Shown here: positions 40,672 through 48,984 of the stretch, one piece after another | Layout: the number at the start of each line of letters is the position of its first letter | Numbering within the stretch: position 1 is the stretch's first letter | Assembly: GCA_948467735.1 (NCBI GenBank) | Contig: CAOKFN010000004.1 | Location: 1 to 64,000, forward strand | Direction: 5' to 3' | Source: an uncultured bacterium | Lineage (GTDB): Bacteria > Bacillota > Clostridia > Lachnospirales > Lachnospiraceae | DNA: 64,000 bases | The notes under the pieces: model-generated | Seen by the model: the letters and a program-made list of their open reading frames with translations, nothing else | Databases searched by the model: none | What the model was told of the DNA's origin: nothing | Position numbers and translations under genes: made by a program

Positions 40672-40825
40672 GACGTTCTACATCTTCCAGACAGCCTCCG
40701 CAGACAGTGCTGGCTCCTGTGGCTTCCTGAACTTCTGCCAGTGTACTGGCGCCGGAATCAACGGCGTCTTTGATCATGCCGCTTGTGACATTCATACAAT
40801 TACAGACTACTTTTTCAAGATTCAT
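40634..40825 (-). CDS. BFD-like [2Fe-2S]-binding protein
   Basis: The 63-residue protein has the BFD-like pattern VVCNCMNVTSGMIKDAV and STVCGGCLEDVERLVEY, giving four cysteines (CxC and CxxC) for a [2Fe-2S] cluster. Such proteins act as bacterioferritin-associated ferredoxins or redox partners. AAGGAAGGTGCGTT is a good ribosome binding site. It overlaps the clipped Uma2 frame by 38 bases. No bacterioferritin gene is nearby. Confidence 0.88.
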   Translation of the reverse strand: MNLEKVVCNCMNVTSGMIKDAVDSGASTLAEVQEATGASTVCGGCLEDVERLVEYFAAERDSK

Positions 40826-40895
40826 AACGCACCTTCCTTTCCGAAGTAGGATATGGAAATTAAAAAAAATTATACTTGTTTCTTTGTAAAAGCGG

Positions 40896-40924
40896 TTGAG
40901 TGAATGAAAAAAATTTGATAAAAT
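40896..40924 (+). promoter_or_regulatory. Sigma-A promoter for the SPFH gene
   Basis: TTGAGT (40896-40901) and TAAAAT (40919-40924) are 17 bases apart, 57 bases before the start codon. CCGGAGGAAAAAGG serves as the ribosome binding site. Confidence 0.6.
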
Positions 40925-40981
40925 AAAAAGAGTATATAAAAAATCAACTAAAAACCGAAAAAGAAACCGGAGGAAAAAGGA

Positions 40982-42343
40982 ATGGGATTGATAAAAGCGG
41001 CAAAGGACGCCGTCCAGTCACTGCTGGCGGATCAATGGAGAGAATATTTTTATTGCGATTCACTGTCAAATGATATTTTAGTAACAAAGGGACAGAAACG
41101 TGTTACCGGGGGCCGCGGGGGAAATAAGGGCTCGGATAACGTCATTTCCAATGGCTCCATCGTGGCTGTCAATGAGGGACAGTGCATGATCATTGTGGAG
41201 CAGGGGGGGATTGTGGAGGTCTGTGCGGAGGCAGGCGAGTTTGTCTATGATAATTCTTCCGAGCCCAGCTTATTTTATGGGAATCTGGGTGAAAATGTCA
41301 AAAATTCGTTCCGCAGCCTTGGCAGGCGTTTTACATTTGGAGGAGGCGCGGCTAAGGATCAAAGAGTGTATTTCTTCAATACAAAGGAGATTATGGATAA
41401 TCTCTATGGCACTGCGACGCCCATCCCGTTTCGCTACATAGATGACAATATCGGTCTGGATATGGATGTAAGTATCCGGTGCAACGGCTCATACTCTTTT
41501 AGAATTGAGGATCCCCTGCTGTTTTATGAGAATGTATGCGGAAATGTGGCCGGCAGTTATTCTCGGTCTCAGATTCAGAATCAGATGAAGGCGGAGCTGA
41601 TGACCGCCATGCAGCCAGCCCTTGGCAGAATCAGCCGGCTGAGAGTGCGAGTATCCGATATCCCCAATTATGTGATGCAACTGGTGGATGCGGTAAACGA
41701 GGAGCTTTCCGAGAAGTGGAGGAAGCTGAGGGGCATCGTAGTGGTCAGCATGACGATGAATCCGCCTTCTATGCCGGAGGAAACGGCCAAGAAGATCAGC
41801 GAGCTGCAGAGCACGGCGGCCCTGCGCAATCCCAACATGGCGGCGGCGGTTCTTGCAGGCGCGCAGGCGGAGGCAATGAAGGCGGCGGCATCCAACACAT
41901 CGGCAGGTCCCATGATGGCATTCGCAGGGATGAACATGGCAAATAACGCAGGGGGAATGGACGCGCAGGCTCTGTTTGCCATGGGAGCGGCGCAGAATCA
42001 GAGACAGCAGAATTCAATGCCTGCTCAAAGTACGGCTTCCTCCGAACGGCCGCGAAATGGCGGAGCGGCTGTGCCGGGCTGGACCTGTAAATGCGGTCAT
42101 GAGGACAATCGGGGGAAATTCTGTGCAGAATGCGGGAGTCCCAGACCTTCCGGCGCAGGCTGGACCTGCAGCTGCGGAACGGTCAATCAAGGGAAGTTCT
42201 GTACGGAATGCGGCGCCGGAAAACCTGCCGGGGCATTGGTTTATAAATGTGACAAGTGCGGCTGGGAACCGGAGGATCCTGCGCATCCGCCCAAGTTCTG
42301 TCCGGAATGCGGCGACATTTTCGATGAAAATGACAGAAGATAG
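40982..42343 (+). CDS. SPFH-domain protein with three zinc ribbons
   Basis: The 453-residue protein has an SPFH/band-7-like domain of the YdjI type in its first 300 residues: QCMIIVEQGGIVEVCAEAGE, FFNTKEIMDNLYGTATPIPF and the SDIPNYVMQLVDAVNEEL helix. An Ala/Met/Asn-rich linker follows, then three C-terminal Cys4 zinc ribbons: CKCG..FCAECG, CSCG..FCTECG and CDKCG..FCPECG. YdjI-like proteins associate with membrane-remodelling or phage-shock-type systems in Bacillus; the role here is inferred. pcrA starts 32 bases downstream and may be co-transcribed. Confidence 0.9.
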   Translation: MGLIKAAKDAVQSLLADQWREYFYCDSLSNDILVTKGQKRVTGGRGGNKGSDNVISNGSIVAVNEGQCMIIVEQGGIVEVCAEAGEFVYDNSSEPSLFYGNLGENVKNSFRSLGRRFTFGGGAAKDQRVYFFNTKEIMDNLYGTATPIPFRYIDDNIGLDMDVSIRCNGSYSFRIEDPLLFYENVCGNVAGSYSRSQIQNQMKAELMTAMQPALGRISRLRVRVSDIPNYVMQLVDAVNEELSEKWRKLRGIVVVSMTMNPPSMPEETAKKISELQSTAALRNPNMAAAVLAGAQAEAMKAAASNTSAGPMMAFAGMNMANNAGGMDAQALFAMGAAQNQRQQNSMPAQSTASSERPRNGGAAVPGWTCKCGHEDNRGKFCAECGSPRPSGAGWTCSCGTVNQGKFCTECGAGKPAGALVYKCDKCGWEPEDPAHPPKFCPECGDIFDENDRR

Positions 42344-42375
42344 CGGAAGTCTGCGACGGCGGCATGGAGGTTGGG

Positions 42376-44703
42376 ATGAGCATATATGATACTCTAAATA
42401 AGAAACAGAAGGAGGCGGTGCAGCAGACAGAGGGGCCCTTACTGCTTCTGGCGGGAGCGGGAAGCGGAAAAACGCGGGTGCTGACACATCGCATTGCCTA
42501 TCTAATAGATGAGATGGGAATTATGCCGTGGAATATTCTGGCCATTACCTTTACCAACAAGGCGGCGGGTGAAATGCGGGAACGAGTGGATAAGCTGGTA
42601 GGATACGGTTCCGAACAGATTTGGGTGTCAACCTTTCACTCCGCCTGCATTCGTATTCTGCGCCGTCATATCGGAAAGCTTGGGCTGGACAACGGATTTG
42701 CCGTTTATGATACGGACGATCAGAAGACGGTGATGAAAGGTATTGTAAAACGCCTGAATCTTGATCCGAAGGTATATAAAGAGTTCGATCTGCTGAAAGA
42801 AATTTCTTCCGCCAAAGACGAATTGATTTCCGTGAGCGAATATGCCAAAGAAGCGGCGGGGGATTTTGACAAAGGGGTTTATGCTAAAGTATATAAAGAG
42901 TATCAGGAAGCCCTTCAGCAGAATCATGCTCTTGACTTTGACGATATAATTGTAAAAACGGTGGAGCTTTTTCAGAGCTGTCCCGAAGTATTGGATTCCT
43001 ATCAGGAGCGTTTTAAATATATTATGGTGGACGAATATCAGGATACCAACACGGCGCAGTTTGAGCTGGTGCGGCTGCTGGCGCAGAAGTATCGGAATCT
43101 CTGTGTGGTGGGTGATGACGACCAGTCCATATATAAGTTCAGGGGAGCCAATATCAGAAATATTCTTGATTTTGAAAAACATTTTCCGGAGGCAGTATCC
43201 ATTAAGCTGGAGCAGAATTACCGTTCCACACAATTTATTCTCGACGCGGCAAATGCGGTCATCAGAAACAATGTGGGCCGAAAAGGGAAATCTCTGTGGA
43301 CGGACAGGGGACAGGGCGATAAAGTTCGCTTCCGACAGTTTGAAAGCGCTTACGAAGAAGCGGATTATATTGCCGCCGATATCGCGGGCAGAGTGAGAAA
43401 GGGAGATGTGGAGTATAGGGACTGCGCGGTGCTGTTTCGCACGAACGCGCAGGCTCGTCTGTTAGAAGAACGCATGATTATGGAGGGTGTGCCATATAAT
43501 GTGGTAGGAGGTACCAATTTTTATTCCAGAATGGAAATCAAGGATGTTCTGGCGTATCTGAAAATCATAGACAACGGCTATGACGAGGTGGCCCTGAGAC
43601 GCATCATCAATGTTCCCAAACGGGGAATCGGCGGCGCGACTCTTGAAAAACTGGAAGGGTATGCACAGTTAAGAGGCGTCGGATTGTATGAGGCCATGGA
43701 GCATGCGGACGAAATCATGGGCATTGGAAAGGCGGCCGCCAAGCTTCATCCCTTTGTGAAGCTGATTGGAGACTTTCGACGGAAACTGTCCTTGGGCGAA
43801 GTAACCATTGCGAAGCTGATTCAAGAGCTTGTAAAGCAGACTGCCTATGAAAAATATTTACAGGATTATGATGAGGAGAGCGCCGACGACAGAATATCAA
43901 ATGTGGACGAGCTGATTACAAAGGCAGTAAATTACACGGACAGCCATGAAGAGCCGACTTTGACGGAATTTCTGGGAGAAGTGGCGCTGGTGGCGGAGAT
44001 TGACAATGTGGACAGCGACGACAACAGAGTGCTTCTGATGACGCTGCATTCTGCCAAGGGATTGGAATTCCCGAAGGTTTATCTGGCAGGAATGGAGGAT
44101 GGGCTTTTCCCCGGCAGCAGGGCCGTAAATTCCATAGACCCTTCCGAGATAGAAGAAGAACGGAGGCTTGCATATGTGGGAATCACTCGGGCCATGAACG
44201 AGCTGACGCTTACCTGCGCAAACATGCGGATGCTTCGGGGGGAGACGCAGTATTATCCGGTGAGCCGTTTTGTGCGGGAGATACCGGAGGAGCTGCTGGA
44301 CGGCGCGCCTTCATTCCGCCGCGGGGAAATGGAACGGCGGACGCCGGACAGCCGGATTCCTATGCGCGCGGAAAACGTCGGAAGCCGGAATGAACAAACT
44401 GGGTCGGAATTTCGCCCGAAAGCGGTGGTTCGCCCCAAAGCGGCAGTCAAACCGGATAAACCCTTTATTGCAAAAGATATGAGCGGTCTGAATCGACTGG
44501 CGGGAATCTCCAAGGGAATACCCTATCAGGCGCCGGCGGAGCTTTCCTATGGAATAGGCGACAGAGTATCGCATATTAAATACGGGGAAGGAAGCGTACT
44601 GAACATCGACAGGGAGCCAAGAGACTATAAAGTAACGGTCAATTTCGACAAAGCCGGACAAAAAATTATGTACGCATCCTTTGCAAAATTGAAAAGATTG
44701 TAG
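42376..44703 (+). CDS. pcrA: ATP-dependent DNA helicase PcrA (UvrD-like)
   Basis: PcrA is a 3'-5' superfamily 1A helicase for repair and replication-fork maintenance. The 775-residue protein has the Q motif LNKKQKEAVQ, Walker A GAGSGKTRVLTHR, motif Ia FTNKAAGEMRERV, motif II VDEYQDTN, motif III GDDDQSIYKFRGA, motif V TLHSAKGLEF and motif VI AYVGITRAM. The C-terminal tail (after a variable linker) keeps the YGIGDRVSHIKYGEGSV tudor-like segment that binds RNA polymerase. The ATG at 42376 follows GGAGGTTGGG. Confidence 0.96.
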   Translation: MSIYDTLNKKQKEAVQQTEGPLLLLAGAGSGKTRVLTHRIAYLIDEMGIMPWNILAITFTNKAAGEMRERVDKLVGYGSEQIWVSTFHSACIRILRRHIGKLGLDNGFAVYDTDDQKTVMKGIVKRLNLDPKVYKEFDLLKEISSAKDELISVSEYAKEAAGDFDKGVYAKVYKEYQEALQQNHALDFDDIIVKTVELFQSCPEVLDSYQERFKYIMVDEYQDTNTAQFELVRLLAQKYRNLCVVGDDDQSIYKFRGANIRNILDFEKHFPEAVSIKLEQNYRSTQFILDAANAVIRNNVGRKGKSLWTDRGQGDKVRFRQFESAYEEADYIAADIAGRVRKGDVEYRDCAVLFRTNAQARLLEERMIMEGVPYNVVGGTNFYSRMEIKDVLAYLKIIDNGYDEVALRRIINVPKRGIGGATLEKLEGYAQLRGVGLYEAMEHADEIMGIGKAAAKLHPFVKLIGDFRRKLSLGEVTIAKLIQELVKQTAYEKYLQDYDEESADDRISNVDELITKAVNYTDSHEEPTLTEFLGEVALVAEIDNVDSDDNRVLLMTLHSAKGLEFPKVYLAGMEDGLFPGSRAVNSIDPSEIEEERRLAYVGITRAMNELTLTCANMRMLRGETQYYPVSRFVREIPEELLDGAPSFRRGEMERRTPDSRIPMRAENVGSRNEQTGSEFRPKAVVRPKAAVKPDKPFIAKDMSGLNRLAGISKGIPYQAPAELSYGIGDRVSHIKYGEGSVLNIDREPRDYKVTVNFDKAGQKIMYASFAKLKRL

Positions 44704-44998
44704 TAATTTTTTAACATGTGTGATATAATATTCATATCAGCAATGAGCAGTGCGAAAAAAGACGATGAGAAATATGCGTCGTGCTCGCACGAAAGCATAT
44801 TTTTTATCGCCTTTTTTCATAGGGCGAAGCCCGTGAGCGAGATGAAGCGAAGCGGAATCGAGCGGCACTGCGGGCCATGGAGCCGCCTCATCACACAAAG
44901 GCCGCAGGCAGGCTAAAGCCAAAGCAGAATCAAGCGCGCACTGTAATCAGAGCAAAAAATTATTAAAGGCAGGGTATCTGCACATAAGGAGGTAGCTT
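44704..44998. other. Gap with extended -10, terminator-like hairpin and G+C-rich repeat-like DNA
   Basis: An extended -10 (TG-A-TATAAT) lies at 44721-44729. A hairpin pairs AAATATGC (44770-44777) with GCATATTT (44795-44802) around an inner CGTGC-TC-GCACG, and a T-run follows, so it can terminate pcrA transcription. From about 44821 to 44925 a G+C-rich stretch with internal repeats (GCGAGATGAAGCGAAGCGG and GAATCGAGCGG) looks like an interspersed element, but only one copy is visible. No gene is supported. Confidence 0.5.
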
Positions 44999-45268
44999 AT
45001 GAACAAGCTGGAGAATTTAATGGATATGGCAAAGTTGAATGAGCTTCTGCGCAAGAAGGAAGAAGAGAAGAAGGAGTCCAATGTGCTGGTATGGGTCCTT
45101 GCAGTGATCGGCGCCATCGCGGCGGTGGCAGCCATCGCATATGCGGTATACCGTTATATGAATCCCTGCTATATCGATGACTTTGAAGACGAATTCGAAG
45201 ATGAATTTGAGGACGAAGAATCAGAGGATGACGAAGATGATTTCTTCGTAGACGAGGGAGAGAACTAA
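44999..45268 (+). CDS. Small membrane protein with acidic repeat tail
   Basis: The 89-residue product has a charged N-terminal helix (KLNELLRKKEEEKKE), one membrane helix near 29-51 (VLVWVLAVIGAIAAVAAIAY), then a strongly acidic tail with FEDEFEDEFEDEE-type repeats. I do not recognise a characterised family, though small proteins of this layout are common in Lachnospiraceae. AAGGAGGTAGCTT precedes the ATG. It lies 4 bases before rlmD, so co-transcription is likely. Confidence 0.8.
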   Translation: MNKLENLMDMAKLNELLRKKEEEKKESNVLVWVLAVIGAIAAVAAIAYAVYRYMNPCYIDDFEDEFEDEFEDEESEDDEDDFFVDEGEN

Positions 45269-45272
45269 GCTG

Positions 45273-46775
45273 ATGAAAAAGGGTCAGGTATATGAAGGGA
45301 TTGTAGAGAGGGTGGATTTTCCCGGCAAAGGCATCCTGCATGTGGAAGAGCATACCGTTATCGTAAAAAACTGCCTGCCCGGTCAGAAAATAAGGTTCCG
45401 TGTGGATAAGGTGAGAAATGGGAAGGCGGAAGGCCGTTTCTTGGAGGTGTTGGAGCAGTCCTCCAAAGAAACAGGCCATCCGTGTTCTCGTTTTGGCGTA
45501 TGTGGAGGATGTACTTATCTGTCGCTGCCGTATGAAGAACAGCTCAAGCTGAAAGAAGGACAGATGAAGAGGCTGCTGGATACTTGTCTGAACAATCAAA
45601 AGGAGCCTTGGGTCTGGGAAGGCATCAAGGGAAGCCCGGCGGCTTATGAATATCGCAATAAGATGGAATTCTCTTTTGGAGACGAGGTAAAAGACGGGCC
45701 GCTTGCGCTTGGCATGCACAGGCGCGGCAGCTTTTATGATGTGGTCACAGTGGAAGACTGCTGTATTGTGGATGCGGATTACAGATTGATTCTGCGGACC
45801 GTGAGGGAGTATTTTGCGGAAGCGAAGGTATGTTATTTCCACAGGCTGCGGCATGAAGGATATCTGCGCCATTTATTGGTGAGAAAAGCGTCGCGCACGG
45901 GAGAAATACTGGCCGCTTTGGTGACGACATCCCAAGACCCTTGGATAAGACGGAGTCAGGATGGGGCATCGGAAGCATCCGAACCTTTCAGCGGTTCGTC
46001 CGGCGACAGTGTATCCGCTGAGACAGAAGAACGGCTGATAGATGGATTTTTAAAATGTATGCTCGCCTTGGAGCAAAGCGGAAAGCTGAAAGGGCATTTT
46101 GCAGGGATTCTTCACATCGTCAATGATGCTCTGGCAGATGTGGTGCAGAGCGATCGCACGGATATTTTATATGGCCGGGAATATTTCTATGAGGAGCTTT
46201 TGGGGCTGAGATTCAAGGTGTCTGCTTTTTCTTTTTTTCAGACGAATTCTTTTGGAGCGGAGATATTGTATGAAACGGCAAGGGAATATATAGGAACGCT
46301 GGGGTGCGGCCCCGACGGCAGGCCGGACAAGGTTGTGTTCGACTTGTACAGCGGTACGGGTACGATCGCTCAGCTAACAGCGCCTGCCGCCGGGAAGGTA
46401 ATCGGCGTGGAAATCGTGGAAGAAGCCGTGGAAGCCGCAAGAAGAAATGCCCATGAAAACGGACTGGAAAATTGTGAATTTATTGCGGGGGATGTACTGA
46501 AAGTTCTGGATAATTTGGAATGTTCTTCTGTGAAAACAAAACCGGATATCATTATTCTGGATCCTCCCAGAGACGGAATTCATCCGAAAGCACTGCCTAA
46601 AATCATAGCCTACGGCGTGAAACATATCGTCTACATATCCTGTAAACCAACAAGTCTTGTTCGGGATTTGGACGTATTCTTAGGCAGGGGGTATACGGTA
46701 GAAAAAGCCGCTGCCATAGACCAGTTTCCGTGGACGGCAAATTGTGAAGTATGCGTCCTTTTAACGCGAAGATAA
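45273..46775 (+). CDS. rlmD: 23S rRNA (uracil-5-)-methyltransferase, RumA/RlmD type
   Basis: The enzyme makes 5-methyluridine in 23S rRNA. The 500-residue protein has an N-terminal TRAM domain (YEGIVERVDFPGKG), the Fe-S cysteines in CSRFGVCGGCTYL, a SAM-binding domain with FDLYSGTGTIAQLTAP and VIGVEIVEEAVEAARRNA, and the catalytic Cys in VYISCKPTSLVRDL. A low-complexity insert (EASEPFSGSSGDSVSAE) near 230-250 is a small oddity. Whether it methylates U747, U1939 or both cannot be told from sequence. Confidence 0.93.
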   Translation: MKKGQVYEGIVERVDFPGKGILHVEEHTVIVKNCLPGQKIRFRVDKVRNGKAEGRFLEVLEQSSKETGHPCSRFGVCGGCTYLSLPYEEQLKLKEGQMKRLLDTCLNNQKEPWVWEGIKGSPAAYEYRNKMEFSFGDEVKDGPLALGMHRRGSFYDVVTVEDCCIVDADYRLILRTVREYFAEAKVCYFHRLRHEGYLRHLLVRKASRTGEILAALVTTSQDPWIRRSQDGASEASEPFSGSSGDSVSAETEERLIDGFLKCMLALEQSGKLKGHFAGILHIVNDALADVVQSDRTDILYGREYFYEELLGLRFKVSAFSFFQTNSFGAEILYETAREYIGTLGCGPDGRPDKVVFDLYSGTGTIAQLTAPAAGKVIGVEIVEEAVEAARRNAHENGLENCEFIAGDVLKVLDNLECSSVKTKPDIIILDPPRDGIHPKALPKIIAYGVKHIVYISCKPTSLVRDLDVFLGRGYTVEKAAAIDQFPWTANCEVCVLLTRR

Positions 46776-46831
46776 ATACCGCAGGACAACATTTGGGCTG
46801 CGGTAATCAATATGCTTGGGGATAAAGCGAT

Positions 46832-47917
46832 ATGAAAGACAAAATGGAAGGCAGGATATTGGTAGTGGATGATGCGGAGGAAAATCGTGAAATTCTGCGC
46901 GAAATCCTGCTGAACGACTATAAAGTGATAATGGCTGAAAACGGAAGACAGGCGCTGAAACAGCTGGACAGGCATCAAGAGGATATCGCGGCGATTCTTT
47001 TGGACCTTCATATGCCGGATGTGGACGGTTATGAGGTAATTGCCGAGATGAAAAAGAAAGGATGGATCAAGAAGATTCCTGTGCTTATCATAAGCAGCGA
47101 GGGGACTGTGGAAGTCGAAAATCAATGCTTTAAGCTGGGAGCGATGGATTTTATCCACAAACCATTTGATTCTTCCGTTGTAAAAAACAGAATTAAAAAT
47201 ACGGTGGAGCTCTTCGCATACAAGAATCTTCTTGAACAGAAGGTGGAACGGCAGACAAAGACGCTGAAAAAGCAGGAACAGATTATTGAGATTCAGGCGG
47301 AACAGCTGAAGAAAGAAAAGTCTTTTAACAATTTAATGATGCAGTACCGCTGCGCCATCATGGAAGTTGAGACAAAACTCAAAGTATTAAACGAGGAATT
47401 TTCCCAAGAATACAATCGAAATCCTTTTGAGTCCATATCCAGCAGATTGAAGTCCCCGGAGAGCATTTTTGAGAAGCTTCTTCGGAAAGGATATCCCATT
47501 TCGGTAAAAAATGTGGAGAAGCATTTGGCGGATGTGGCGGGAGTGCGGGTGATCTGTTCCTTTCCGGACGATATTTATCATCTGGCAAAATTAATCAGCA
47601 GTCAGGATGACATCGTTGTGCTGGAGGAAAAGGATTATATCAAAAAGCCTAAGGATAACGGATACCGAAGTCTGCATTTGATCTTGGACATACCGATTTT
47701 CCTGTCAAATGAGAAAAAATACATGAAGGTGGAGGTGCAGTTCCGTACCATTGCCATGGATTTCTGGGCAAGTCTGGAACACAAGCTGAAATACAAAAAA
47801 GATGTGAAGGATACGGAGGAAATTGTGGCGCAATTAAAAATCTGCGCGGATTCCATAGGTCTTTTGGACTATCAGATGCAGGAAATCCGGGATAAGATTG
47901 ACAGCAGTAAAGTTTAA
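46832..47917 (+). CDS. Response-regulator / ppGpp synthetase fusion
   Basis: The 361-residue protein joins three parts. Residues 7-125 form a receiver domain with acidic pair D13/D14, phospho-acceptor D58 in ILLDLHMPDVDG, switch Ser in IISSEG and K110 in FIHKPF. Residues 125-170 form a coiled coil. Residues 171-325 form a RelA/SpoT-type synthetase like the small alarmone synthetases: VAGVRVICSF, DYIKKPKDNGYRSLHL (G-loop), KVEVQFRTIAMDFWASLEHKLKY. The catalytic Glu (E301), Arg (R305) and E317/H318 are kept, and there is no hydrolase domain. So a phosphorelay probably gates (p)ppGpp synthesis. No histidine kinase is adjacent. Confidence 0.93.
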   Translation: MKDKMEGRILVVDDAEENREILREILLNDYKVIMAENGRQALKQLDRHQEDIAAILLDLHMPDVDGYEVIAEMKKKGWIKKIPVLIISSEGTVEVENQCFKLGAMDFIHKPFDSSVVKNRIKNTVELFAYKNLLEQKVERQTKTLKKQEQIIEIQAEQLKKEKSFNNLMMQYRCAIMEVETKLKVLNEEFSQEYNRNPFESISSRLKSPESIFEKLLRKGYPISVKNVEKHLADVAGVRVICSFPDDIYHLAKLISSQDDIVVLEEKDYIKKPKDNGYRSLHLILDIPIFLSNEKKYMKVEVQFRTIAMDFWASLEHKLKYKKDVKDTEEIVAQLKICADSIGLLDYQMQEIRDKIDSSKV

Positions 47918-48033
47918 AATGCCGCGTTTTCCTATCAGTTATACAAATGCGTCTGCCGCTTGTGAATCGGATTCCATGGCAGATTTCAGCGGCCGTCGGT
48001 ATAAAAAACAGGAGCGGATGGAGGGCGGAAAGA

Positions 48034-48984
48034 TTGCGGTATCAGGAAAAAGCATGGGAAGTGACGGCGCAGGTCGGCGGAGTGATTTTGGGCAAGGAAA
48101 AGGAAATAAAGGAGGCCATGCTGGTATTTCTGGCGGACGGGCATATTTTGTTAGAGGATATTCCCGGAGTGGGAAAGACCACCATGGCGCTTGCATTTTC
48201 CAAGGCGATGAAACTGGATTACAAGAGAGTGCAGTTTACCCCGGATGTAATGCCTTCGGATTTGACGGGATTTTCCGTTTATCGCAGAGAGGAAGAGAAA
48301 TTTGTATACCAGCCCGGCAGTATTTTCTGCAATCTGCTGCTGGCAGACGAGATCAACCGGACTTCTCCCAAGACGCAGTCAGCGCTGCTGGAAGTGATGG
48401 AAGAGCGAAAATGTACGGTGGAGGGAATTACGCGGGAGGTTCCCCGGCCGTTTCTGGTCATCGCCACACAGAATCCCTTTGGCAGTGCGGGAACGCAGTA
48501 TCTTCCGGAAGCGCAGGTGGACCGCTTTATGGCCGCCGTGACTTTGGGATATCCTGATTTCGACAGCGAGCTTTCCATGGCGATGACTGTCGGAAAAAAA
48601 GGACGGCTGGAACAGGTACGGCCGATTCTGGACCGCGGCATGCTGCTGAAAATGCAGGAAGAGATTCATGATGTTTCAATTAAGGAAGAGGTATACCGCT
48701 ACATTCTACAGCTGGTGACAGCCACAAGAAATCACCCGTATCTTGAAAGGGGAGCCAGTCCCAGAGCAACCATTGCGCTGGTCAAAATGGCGAAGGCCAA
48801 TGCGTGGCTGGAAGGCCGAAGCTATGTGACGCCCAACGATGTGAGAGAACAATTTCCATATGCTGCGTCCCACCGCATTCTGCTCAATACGGCGGCCAAA
48901 ATGGAAAATAAGTCCAAGGCGCAGATTCTGGCGGAAATACAGACACAGGTAAAAAGACCTCCTATGGGGGAGCGGTACATATGA
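48034..48984 (+). CDS. MoxR-family AAA+ ATPase
   Basis: MoxR ATPases act as chaperones, often with DUF58 and transglutaminase partners. The 316-residue product has Walker A LLEDIPGVGKTTMALAFSK, Walker B LLLADEINRTSPKTQSALLE, EERKCTVEG, sensor 1 FLVIATQNPFGSAGT and a sensor 2 region with GASPRATIALVKMAKA. TTG at 48034 is chosen as start because GGAGGG lies 8 bases upstream and the length then matches the family; an in-frame start at 47947 would add 29 unlikely residues. Its end overlaps the DUF58 gene by 4 bases. Confidence 0.93.
   Translation: MRYQEKAWEVTAQVGGVILGKEKEIKEAMLVFLADGHILLEDIPGVGKTTMALAFSKAMKLDYKRVQFTPDVMPSDLTGFSVYRREEEKFVYQPGSIFCNLLLADEINRTSPKTQSALLEVMEERKCTVEGITREVPRPFLVIATQNPFGSAGTQYLPEAQVDRFMAAVTLGYPDFDSELSMAMTVGKKGRLEQVRPILDRGMLLKMQEEIHDVSIKEEVYRYILQLVTATRNHPYLERGASPRATIALVKMAKANAWLEGRSYVTPNDVREQFPYAASHRILLNTAAKMENKSKAQILAEIQTQVKRPPMGERYI

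Noticed and set aside
44737..44922. A 61-codon minus-strand frame
   Set aside because: It runs through a repeat-like intergenic segment and has no ribosome binding site or protein-like conservation.
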